DNA of 33,730 bases, taken from the NCBI GenBank assembly GCA_019359035.1, contig JAHHIC010000005.1:1-33730 (forward strand). The letters are read 5' to 3'. Source of the DNA: Scytonematopsis contorta HA4267-MV1. Its GTDB lineage: Bacteria; Cyanobacteriota; Cyanobacteriia; Cyanobacteriales; Nostocaceae. The notes under the pieces were generated by a model. The model did not search any database. It was not told where the DNA came from and worked only from the letters and a program-made list of their open reading frames with translations. This document shows, piece by piece, positions 18,707 through 25,726 of this stretch. The stretch's first letter is position 1; every line of letters starts with the position of its first letter. The translations under genes were made by a program, and so were the position numbers.

Positions 18707-18924
18707 CCCTCCGGCTGAAACTGTTACGGAGAGGGCTTCCAGGATAGGGTTTTCGTGAACCTCAAAAAAGAGTTCATTTCAGCCGCGCTTATTGCAACAA
18801 CTTCTCATCTATCCCAATCAATCAAACGTCTAAACTATTTAGCTGTCAAGGTTCTGGCGTTTTTCGTGAACCCCCCTAGGTTTTAGCCCTCGCTTAGGTT
18901 CACGAAAAATCTTACTTCTTGCTC
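18707..18924 (-). promoter_or_regulatory. CRISPR leader 2
   Basis: A 218-bp close copy of leader 1, including the GGCTGAAACTGTTACGGAGA edge, the TTTTTCGTGAACC / GGTTCACGAAAAA inverted pair and the third TTTTCGTGAACC. It is followed directly by a cas2 3'-end fossil, exactly as leader 1 is followed by real cas2. Confidence 0.88.
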
Positions 18925-18981
18925 TTATATTACCATGTTATCAACCTGAAGAGATTTTTTAGACTGACAAGTAATAAGTGG
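18925..18981 (-). pseudogene. cas2 3'-end fossil beside leader 2
   Basis: On the minus strand the frame reads PLITCQSKKSLQVDNMVI and stop, aligning without gaps to the end of the intact Cas2 (TITYGSEKPRQCDSIII and stop). An in-frame TGA precedes it, so only about 18 codons survive. Confidence 0.8.
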
Positions 18982-19500
18982 TCACAGTAGCTAGCAACTT
19001 TTGGTATTTGGAAAGTCTAAAAGTTTACAAATTAACTCTCTCCAAACCTCTCCCCATAACCGCAAGCAGACACTAACAAACTCATAAAAACAAACATGGA
19101 TAGCCCCTTTTACCCCCCCCTTCCTAGGCTACCGTTTACACACAAGTTGAATTACCTGTCATTGCGTTAGCGCTTCGCTCCACTGCGTTAACACGGAGTG
19201 TTCCCGTTCTTCGGGAATGGAGGAACGACGAAGCAATCCCAACAACTCCGAACCTCACTAAGAGGCTGTTTATAAAATATATTATTAGTCCTCTTTGAGA
19301 GGACTTTAGCTTTTAGACAGCGATTTTAATCGCTGGCTTGTGATACGAATTAAACTTTATATTTTATTTATAAACACCCTTTAAGTATTTATATGTAATA
19401 TTTATCGTGGAAGACAAAGATAAAAGGGGATTGCTTCGTCGTTCCTCCTCGCAATGACGGTTTACTTTGAATCCCTAACGCATAGCCCTATCAAACAACA
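18982..19500. other. Repeat-rich intergenic region
   Basis: There is no supported gene. It contains an inexact REP-like stretch (about 19152-19250, CATTGCG...GGAACGACGAAGCAATCCC), a MITE-like element (19261-19384) and an inverted copy of the GATTGCTTCGTCGTTCCTCC motif (about 19425-19457). Confidence 0.6.
19261..19384 (-). mobile_element. MITE-like element carrying double hairpin, copy B
   Basis: The core (19286-19337) has AGTCCTCT-TTG-AGAGGACT and CAGCGATTTTAATCGCTG joined by TTAGCTTTTAGA. It is flanked by inverted ends resembling GGCTGTTTATAAAATATA on the left and TATATTTTATTTATAAACAC on the right. There is no coding capacity. The ends recur at the left of the 27195-27411 element (GGGTGTTTATTAAATATA). 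Confidence 0.65.
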
Positions 19501-19755
19501 TCAATAAGTTGTTGGATTTAAGGGGTGTGGTACAGGCTCTCCGGGACATCGGTGTGTAATTAGTCCATCTTCCGTAATCACAAGCGGACAAAATTTATCT
19601 TTAGGTAAAGCAATCCATCCTGGTTGAGGTTTACCACCTTTAGTTTTACCTCCACCAATTACATGAGACAAGTTTTGCTGACAATTTTCTTCTGCTAAAT
19701 ACGATAGGTTACGAATTTCCATTGCTAACACTTCCGGTAAGTTTTTATGCTTCAC
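19501..19755 (-). CDS. Small protein with double-glycine leader-like N-terminus
   Basis: An 84-residue ORF whose first ~36 residues look like a peptide leader (EIRNLSYLAEENCQQNLSHV) ending in IGGG, followed by KTKGGKPQPGW and a Pro/Gly-rich tail with two cysteines (KFCPLVI and THRCPGEP). Double-glycine leaders are removed by C39-peptidase transporters during export of bacteriocins and some RiPPs. No transporter or modification gene is in the window, so this is only a suggestion; it could be an ordinary small protein. ATG start at 19755; no strong ribosome site seen. Confidence 0.45.
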   Translation of the reverse strand: MKHKNLPEVLAMEIRNLSYLAEENCQQNLSHVIGGGKTKGGKPQPGWIALPKDKFCPLVITEDGLITHRCPGEPVPHPLNPTTY

Positions 19756-19892
19756 TGAAAATGGTGATATATTCTTGCCGAAAAATCATGCCAAAATGGC
19801 AGCAATCATATTTACTACGACTTTATAAAAAGCTATAATATTGCCCCAATTATTAATCAATTATTAAGTCCCAAAATACTCGTTTGCCAAAA

Positions 19893-19940
19893 TATGCGGT
19901 CGCAATTTCTTGACTGCTTTTAAATTTACGCGACCGCATA
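19893..19940. terminator. Perfect 11-bp inverted repeat, likely bidirectional terminator or structural hairpin
   Basis: TATGCGGTCGC (19893-19903) and GCGACCGCATA (19930-19940) enclose 26 bases. It lies 20 bp downstream of the stop of the nuclease-like gene at 19961. No T run of classical length follows. Confidence 0.45.
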
Positions 19941-19960
19941 AAAAATGAGGATAAAATTCT

Positions 19961-20920
19961 TTAGTTTTGAGTTCGAAAACGAGCTAGCAATTCTTCACGA
20001 GATAATTGCAGCAACAGAGGAGTATATTCTTCAATAGGTAGGGTTAGCACCGAGGGAATTATTTGAACTAATTGTTTGTCAAGTTCTCCAAAACGGGCTT
20101 TAAGCACATTTTCTATTGAAAGACGTTGTCCTTGTTCCATCCCTCGACGTTCGGTTTCCTGTTTCCACTCTTCGTATGCTTGTGACAGTATCATAGCCAG
20201 TTCCTCATCTTGGGTATCAACTTCTCCAGTTACATCTATACTAACCTTCCAAATTGATAATAATTCTAAGGTTATAGAGCGCCGATTATCATCTAGTGGA
20301 AGAGCTAAAATTTCTGACACTGGGCTATGAATTGGATAATTCTGAAAAGCTAGATTATCATCTAGTGGAAGAGCTAAAATTTCTGACACTGCTTGTTGTT
20401 GAACTTCTTTTTTGCCAAAAATCCTAAACAAAAGGGTTTCTGGGGTGGCTGGTAACTTATCGGCAGCTATAACTGCGGTTCTCAGACCATCGACAAAAAA
20501 ATATATACCATCCAACCAATCTGAACGTAAACTACCACCAAACTTATTAAGAATATTTTTGGAAACTGTAGGAGCAATAATCCACAGTTCAGGAAGTTCA
20601 TCTTCACGTAAAAGTCGATTTTCCCGATTCGCTTGACGTTGAAAATTAGCTCTTACGAAAAGCCACTTTTGTAAGCAACTGCAAACTTCATCCAAAGTTG
20701 GTGCTTTTCGGTATGGCTCTAGCAAGCATGGCTTTGCAGCTATCCTACTCAATAAGCCCAATTCTTCTGGGTTTATATTTGGTTGAGGAAAAGGGACAAA
20801 GAGAATATCAATAAATCGAGATTCACCGGGGACTTCAAAACTAGTTCTGACATTTCCTAAAGGAGTTAGAAATGCTTCAAAAAACTGTTTTGAAAATTGG
20901 TCAAAGGGATTTTTTGTCAT
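19961..20920 (-). CDS. Rpn-like (PD-(D/E)XK) cyanobacterial protein with internal duplication
   Basis: About 319 residues from the ATG at 20920 (MTKNPFDQFSKQFFEAFL); a 15-bp tandem duplication gives a second possible start at 20935. The N-terminal half has the nuclease-like EVPGESRFIDILFVPFPQ segment. The C-terminal half has EEWKQETERRGMEQGQ and the closing SREELLARF typical, from memory, of a large cyanobacterial family of transposase-like/Rpn nucleases. A 69-bp in-frame tandem duplication repeats VSEILALPLDDN (DNA copies from 20284 and 20353). The function in the cell is unknown; the family is mobile and often multicopy. Confidence 0.75.
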   Translation of the reverse strand: MTKNPFDQFSKQFFEAFLTPLGNVRTSFEVPGESRFIDILFVPFPQPNINPEELGLLSRIAAKPCLLEPYRKAPTLDEVCSCLQKWLFVRANFQRQANRENRLLREDELPELWIIAPTVSKNILNKFGGSLRSDWLDGIYFFVDGLRTAVIAADKLPATPETLLFRIFGKKEVQQQAVSEILALPLDDNLAFQNYPIHSPVSEILALPLDDNRRSITLELLSIWKVSIDVTGEVDTQDEELAMILSQAYEEWKQETERRGMEQGQRLSIENVLKARFGELDKQLVQIIPSVLTLPIEEYTPLLLQLSREELLARFRTQN

Positions 20921-21283
20921 TTGCTTCCCTGTCATTTGCTTCCCTGTCTATCTGTGATTATGATAGCAGCAATAAAATTCAAAATATAGTACTTTTATTT
21001 AAATTTTATTAGTTATTCTTCAAACATATCTGGTTAATTTAGTCAATTTAGTCTGTATCAAAAAAAAGAAAATCGAGATGTTTTTTGATGTATATAATTT
21101 AACGACAGCGCACTAAATTAATTCCCTGACTGAGGCATTTTCTATCAAAATTTGTCAGGTAGTATGTTGTTTTATGGAAATTTAGAATTAGATGTGTAGC
21201 TTGTATATCTAGCTTTAAGCTTGAGTGCATTATGGACAAGTCGTCAGTGCCCCGGGGCATTGGTCATAGGGTGCTAACCATCC

Positions 21284-21325
21284 TTATATTATTGATGCTA
21301 TCAAATTGACGAAATTTTTTAACCT
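21284..21325 (-). pseudogene. Isolated cas2 3'-end fossil
   Basis: TTATATTATTGATGCTATCA then AATTGACGAAATTTTTTAACC aligns with the cas2 3' end (TTATATTATGATGCTATCAC, ATTGACGAGGTTTTTCAGAGCC) with one inserted T and scattered changes. No leader or repeat is attached. Confidence 0.6.
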
Positions 21326-21438
21326 CTGTGGTTAAATGCAGAAGCTGTAAATATTTCGTGGGATTCAAAGTTTTTGAGATTGCTTCGTCGTTCCTCCTCG
21401 CAATGACAGAAGCAATGACAGAACGTCAAAAATCGTAG

Positions 21439-21476
21439 CCCCCTCCCCGCCTGCGGGGAGGGGGTTGGGGGTGGGG
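21439..21476. repeat. Second copy of the GC-rich hairpin / G-run repeat
   Basis: CCCCCTCCCCGC-CT-GCGGGGAGGGGG followed by TTGGGGGTGGGG, the same as 3241-3278 apart from the loop. It lies 18 bp beyond the cas3 stop, so it may act as its terminator. Confidence 0.85.
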
Positions 21477-21493
21477 TTTTCTGGGGTTTTCGA

Positions 21494-24175
21494 CTATATA
21501 AGCTGAACCGAGCGCATATCAGACAAGCGTAAAGCACGAACCACCAGCGAATAAAGTTGTAGATACTTTATTTGCTGAGGTGTAAACTTATCGAGTGTAA
21601 ATTCCGCAACAGCATAGCTAGTCTGACTCAAATTCCCCAACTCAGGAATAGGTAATATACCCGGAAAAAATTTCATCAGACAACGCCAACTATCAGCAAT
21701 AGCCCTACTAGCTTCCGAATGTAGCTCAATTTTTCCGATTTTCCCAATATCCTTAGTCCCCCATCCTTTAGCAAAAGCCGAGTGATGTCTCCCAGCAGCC
21801 ATCATCACAGAATATGCGATACCAAAAATTTGCTGTGAGTCAGCATAGAAATATTCTTGCAAAAGCGGAGCTAAAGTTTGTTGCAAAATATAATTAGCTA
21901 AAAAAGCACTTTCAACAGCATGATTTGGGCGCTTATATTTTTTTTCATAATCTAGCAAAGCTTTTCTTTGTACCCTATCTTCAGGATTAAAATCCGTATG
22001 TGCCAGTAAATATCCTTGAGGATTTCTACCACCAAAATCGCGATAAGCAATTTCCTGCCATCCTCTCATAACAGACTGCCATTTTGTTTGTAACTTACCT
22101 AAATCGTGCGTAAAAACAGCCAATAACACAAGATATTCAAACAGAGCTTTTGCTTCCCTCTCAGAAACATTTGGAAAAAATTTACTTTGAATAAAACGCC
22201 CACCAGCATCTAAAATTTCGTTTTTAATACTCGCGAATTTAACTTCCTCTATCTTACCGTTAATCAAAACTTTTGTGACAAAAACTTCTCTCCAGCACTT
22301 CCACATTAAAACTAAATGTCCCAGATAATTATCCATATGATATGTATATTCACTGGGCAATAACTTCTGCGGCTTATCTGGGGAATAAAATCCGTTTCCT
22401 TCGATATCTATACCAATTCTTAAACCAATATGTTCGTCATAATATAGATACTTTGGATTTACCAATATCCTAAAACTATAAACTAAATCCTTGTGAGAAA
22501 TAATCGGAACAGTCACAGGTTGAGTATAACTTTCAGACCTCTTCCCTTTAGGATTCTCAATTCGCTTAAACAACCAATCTATTTCATATTCTAAACTGCG
22601 GTACTTTTGCCAAATACCACATAAAGTTGGTGTGGGGATAGAAAAAGCAATTAACTTTTTCGGGTCAATAGGCTGCTCATCAAAAAAAATAGGCTCTTCC
22701 CAGACAAAAATATTTCGGCTATCAACAAATCTAATTAAATCATCTGTGACCGAAGCATCCCCATAAAAAATAGCTTGATTAAATTGCTTATCAAATTCTC
22801 CTTGATTATTTTCCCGACGTTGTGCTTGCAAAAGAGTTTCATCTTGATGAACTTGATTAATCCATTTTTCCTCAATTCTAAAAGTGACAGTATCTGAAGA
22901 ATTCCAAACTTCTAAAACTTGCCAAGTCAATTCACAAATTTTATCATCATAAGGCAAAAATGTACGTTTCTTTGTTGCTGGCTTTTGACTAATATTACCT
23001 TCAGATATTGCCTCTTCTACTTCTAAATCATCATTATCTAAATCTCGATTATCGTCAAATACCTCAATACCGCGATATACAAAAACCACTCCAAACTCAC
23101 CCTCAAATCTAGCACAACGTCCAGCACGTTGTAGCAAAGAACTCATAGGACAAAGCATTGTATGCATGACCTCACAAGTAATATTCAAACCCACTTCTAT
23201 AACTTGCGTGGCAATCAAAATATCACAAATACCATCATCTATCCAATTTTTCTTAAACCTTTCTTGGAGATATTTTTCTTTTTTCGCACGATGTTCCGGT
23301 AAAAAACGACTGTGAAGTAAGGTAATATTTAACTGATTGCCTTCATTTAAATCATCTAAATCCCTGTACAATCCCTGTGCCTTAGCAACAGTATTACAAA
23401 TAATAATCACCCGCTGACGTTGATTTTGCTGAATATCATCCCAAACAATTTGTGCAGTCAAAGGATTATTTTCAGCATAAAAATATCGCTGATGTTGGCT
23501 TTCAATTTTGCTTAAATCTATATCAGAAACTTGAATAAAAGAGGTTTGGCTAAAAGATAGCTGCTCATCACCGATTTTTGTAATATATCCCACTAACTCA
23601 TCAGTTAATGTTGCAGTCATCAACAAAAATGGCGAAATACCTTTAACTTCTTGCAATAATCTGAGAACAGTCGTAAAAGAACGTTGAGGGTCAAGTAAAT
23701 GCAATTCATCAAACACTAAATATGAAGCAAAAATCATACCAGCATTCACATTCGCTGACCCCCGACCCACAGAATAAGGAATATTCAAAAAACTACTGAG
23801 GAGTTGGTCGATAGTACAGAAAATTATATCACCTTCAAATCTAGGGTCTTCCGGGTTTTCTCCTGTTTGTAATGTCACAACTAAAGGACGCGAAGGTTGG
23901 TGAATAGCCTCCCAGTGACGCACTAATTTTTCTGTACGCTGACGTAAACTATTTGCTAGGGTTCGTAAGGGGACTACATAGATAAGCTTATTGGGAAAAT
24001 CTAAATTGAGGGCTTTGGCAAAAAGAAAAGGTGCTATCGCTGTTTCGGTTTTTCCTGAACCTGTGGGTGCCCGAAGAACTGTGTCTCCACGGTTGAGGAT
24101 GCGGGTGATAGTTTCCTGTTGAAAATTACGTGGGGGAAAGCTGGTCAAGGTTTGGAAGAACTGGGAAATATTCAT
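21494..24175 (-). CDS. cas3: Cas3 helicase with C-terminal HD nuclease domain
   Basis: An 893-residue protein from the ATG at 24175 (MNISQFFQTLTSFPPRNFQQ). The frame is open further to a TTG at 24256, but those 27 residues are translated from an interspersed repeat (GMGFQPVLNI). Helicase motifs: Walker A APTGSGKT (36-43), DELH (156-159), TAT (187-189) and QRAGRCAR of motif VI. The HD domain follows the helicase: FTHDLGK (about 690), NHAVESA (about 752) and GRHHS (about 796-798). This order is the reverse of the common HD-helicase Cas3. It unwinds and degrades the target recruited by Cascade. It is the only cas3 in the window and is downstream of the csx3 genes, not in the Cascade operon. Confidence 0.93.
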   Translation of the reverse strand: MNISQFFQTLTSFPPRNFQQETITRILNRGDTVLRAPTGSGKTETAIAPFLFAKALNLDFPNKLIYVVPLRTLANSLRQRTEKLVRHWEAIHQPSRPLVVTLQTGENPEDPRFEGDIIFCTIDQLLSSFLNIPYSVGRGSANVNAGMIFASYLVFDELHLLDPQRSFTTVLRLLQEVKGISPFLLMTATLTDELVGYITKIGDEQLSFSQTSFIQVSDIDLSKIESQHQRYFYAENNPLTAQIVWDDIQQNQRQRVIIICNTVAKAQGLYRDLDDLNEGNQLNITLLHSRFLPEHRAKKEKYLQERFKKNWIDDGICDILIATQVIEVGLNITCEVMHTMLCPMSSLLQRAGRCARFEGEFGVVFVYRGIEVFDDNRDLDNDDLEVEEAISEGNISQKPATKKRTFLPYDDKICELTWQVLEVWNSSDTVTFRIEEKWINQVHQDETLLQAQRRENNQGEFDKQFNQAIFYGDASVTDDLIRFVDSRNIFVWEEPIFFDEQPIDPKKLIAFSIPTPTLCGIWQKYRSLEYEIDWLFKRIENPKGKRSESYTQPVTVPIISHKDLVYSFRILVNPKYLYYDEHIGLRIGIDIEGNGFYSPDKPQKLLPSEYTYHMDNYLGHLVLMWKCWREVFVTKVLINGKIEEVKFASIKNEILDAGGRFIQSKFFPNVSEREAKALFEYLVLLAVFTHDLGKLQTKWQSVMRGWQEIAYRDFGGRNPQGYLLAHTDFNPEDRVQRKALLDYEKKYKRPNHAVESAFLANYILQQTLAPLLQEYFYADSQQIFGIAYSVMMAAGRHHSAFAKGWGTKDIGKIGKIELHSEASRAIADSWRCLMKFFPGILPIPELGNLSQTSYAVAEFTLDKFTPQQIKYLQLYSLVVRALRLSDMRSVQLI

Positions 24176-24190
24176 GTTTAATATATTAAG

Positions 24191-24213
24191 GACGGGCTGG
24201 AAGCCCATCCCAC
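24191..24213. repeat. Short relative of the GGGCTGGAAGCCCATCCCAC repeat
   Basis: GGGCTGGAAGCCCATCCCAC occupies the gap between csx3-ATPase and the cas3 ATG and is the reason the annotated cas3 frame can seem longer at its N-terminus. Confidence 0.65.
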
Positions 24214-24252
24214 AATTGAAACTATTTATTAAAGATGATGTGACCTTGTTTT

Positions 24253-25170
24253 TCAAACATTCAAAATCTCATTTAGCAATACATCAGGAATTTTCATAGA
24301 CTTCTGCCATTTTCCTGCAATTATTTCCAAATAAGGTTGAGTACGCAATACTTTCAAATTTTCTTCTAAAACACTGTGAATTACAGCTAAAGGTTTTAAC
24401 TTTTCCTCACACAGGTTATGCCACTGTTGTATTGCTGTTGAGCATTTACTAATGATAATATAATGACTACATTCGTCAATTACTGCTTTTTTAACAGCCT
24501 CCGCTTGACCACCTACATCAACTAATACTAAATCAACTACTTTCCTCAGATTCTTTACGGCTTTAGCATGGTAAGCAAAATATTCTGGCATTAACTTATC
24601 AGCATTAGGATAGTCACATATTTTGTGTTTACTTTCGTTTTTCAGTCGGCTTGCTAAGAGTGAATCTGGATTTTCTAAGGTATGATTTCCCTCACCATCC
24701 CAGTTAGCTCGATGTAAAAAGATACTCCTATCAGGTTTTAAGTCCGGTAAATTCCTTCGTAGTTCATATGACAAAGTACTCTTACCACTATTCGGAGGGC
24801 CACAAATCAGGATAGCCACTCCAGGAGTTTTATTTGTGTTAACTGGAATTAAATCCCCTGGTTGAAATTGTGAAATATTACTGCTAATAACTACTGCTGC
24901 TTTTAAAGGAGCATTAAAACAAGCAAGCAAAGGAGCATTATGAAACCGTGAAACAAGATAATTATAAAGCCAATTCGGAGCCATACCGAAAAGAATAATT
25001 TCCCGCTGTAAATCTAGTTCTGGAGGTATTTCTAACATCAACATTTCCGAAACATCAATCAATTCTCTTGGTTCAACTAAGTTAATTGATAGAGTCTGAT
25101 ATTTGCATCCGTCTGACTCTAATTCAAAAACTTCTAACTGAACTTTGGATTTTGTCGCTACAGAAATCAT
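24253..25170 (-). CDS. csx3: Csx3-like domain fused to a P-loop ATPase/kinase domain
   Basis: A 305-residue protein. Residues 1-105 align with Csx3 (EIILFGMAPNWLYNYLVSRF, then LKAAVVISS), and residues 117-305 form a P-loop domain with Walker A GPPNSGKS (124-131) and Walker B LVLVDVGG (214-221). Csx3-AAA fusions are known near type III systems. In this copy the residues aligned with the His, Asp and Arg of the stand-alone Csx3 are Ser, Asn and Pro, so ring-nuclease activity is probably lost and the domain may only sense or scaffold. AGAGGG stands about ten bases before the ATG. The gap to upstream csx3 is 78 bp; the cas3 ATG lies 77 bp downstream. Confidence 0.85.
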   Translation of the reverse strand: MISVATKSKVQLEVFELESDGCKYQTLSINLVEPRELIDVSEMLMLEIPPELDLQREIILFGMAPNWLYNYLVSRFHNAPLLACFNAPLKAAVVISSNISQFQPGDLIPVNTNKTPGVAILICGPPNSGKSTLSYELRRNLPDLKPDRSIFLHRANWDGEGNHTLENPDSLLASRLKNESKHKICDYPNADKLMPEYFAYHAKAVKNLRKVVDLVLVDVGGQAEAVKKAVIDECSHYIIISKCSTAIQQWHNLCEEKLKPLAVIHSVLEENLKVLRTQPYLEIIAGKWQKSMKIPDVLLNEILNV

Positions 25171-25248
25171 TGGTAGACCCTCTGAATTTAGGTTAAGAGT
25201 ATTTGTTGGTGGGGTTAAGGTTTTGGTAAACCCAACATTTTCTCGTAT

Positions 25249-25608
25249 TTAGTTATTAGAATTAGTTACCAGAAATATCCCATCAGGTAAATCAAGCGTG
25301 AAAATTTCGCTAATAGCAACATCATGAGTGTGGGTTTCCACCACAACCCCTCCCAAGAAGCGAGTGTCGTAGCAACCTACCCAAGCAGCAGAATAGGACT
25401 CATGCACTAAATAACCGTATAGCCAAATAGGCGCTTTTCCTTCAATAATCACACCTTTGGTAAAATCTATACCTGACGGCAATTTCAACCCCTTAATATC
25501 ATCTGGGGCAATAATGCCGTTGTCTGTTGTAATTTGAATGTGCAGGTGATTATATTCCAAACCCGAATGTGTTATGTGTGGGATGACCTGTAACTCAATA
25601 TTGCTCAT
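25249..25608 (-). CDS. csx3: Csx3 (Crn3-type) stand-alone protein
   Basis: A 119-residue protein with the full Csx3 core: GVIIEGKAPIWLYGYLVHES, then WVGCYDTRFLGGVVVETHTH. His69, Asp81 and Arg83 keep the positions I associate with the active centre of the family. Archaeal Csx3 is described as a cyclic tetra-adenylate ring nuclease, which switches off type III signalling. It is the first gene of the leftward csx3 / csx3-ATPase / cas3 operon and is divergent from the WYL regulator. Confidence 0.88.
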   Translation of the reverse strand: MSNIELQVIPHITHSGLEYNHLHIQITTDNGIIAPDDIKGLKLPSGIDFTKGVIIEGKAPIWLYGYLVHESYSAAWVGCYDTRFLGGVVVETHTHDVAISEIFTLDLPDGIFLVTNSNN

Positions 25609-25726
25609 AAATATTTAGGTTAATTCAGCCTGAAGCTACTTTAGCACAAGGTCGGAAGTGGGGTATTCCAAATTAATGCATACTGTAAATAGTAGAAAAA
25701 TTTATTGTCTTTAGAACTTAGTGCCT
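25609..25726. promoter_or_regulatory. Divergent promoter region between csx3 and the WYL regulator
   Basis: A short gap serving two divergent genes. It contains small inverted repeats TTCAG-C-CTGAA (25625-25635) and TACT-GTAAAT-AGTA (25681-25694), either of which could be an operator for the regulator; this is inference. Confidence 0.5.

Larger units (their letters stand above)
20921..21493. other. Intergenic region with cas2 fossil and repeats
   Basis: No gene is supported. It holds a 12-bp palindrome TGCCCCGGGGCA (21248-21259), a cas2-end fossil (21284-21325), a GATTGCTTCGTCGTTCCTCC repeat (about 21378-21410) and the second GC-rich hairpin (21439-21476). Confidence 0.6.

Noticed and set aside
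11815-18758. Many short ORFs with repeated FQSPRGEFWFRN or FSLLAENFGLET peptides
   Set aside because: They are translations of the 37-bp CRISPR repeat in different frames, with spacers between; not a repeat protein.
18989-19150. Possible extra cas2 or array material beyond the fossil at leader 2
   Set aside because: Homology to cas2 stops at an in-frame TGA at 18982-18984 and no repeat follows.
20076-20636. ORFs on the + strand opposite the Rpn-like gene
   Set aside because: Antisense shadows; the minus-strand frame has recognisable family sequence.
24176-24256. Longer Cas3 starting at TTG 24256 and overlapping csx3-ATPase
   Set aside because: The extra residues are encoded by an interspersed repeat and match no Cas3; the ATG at 24175 begins the conserved sequence.
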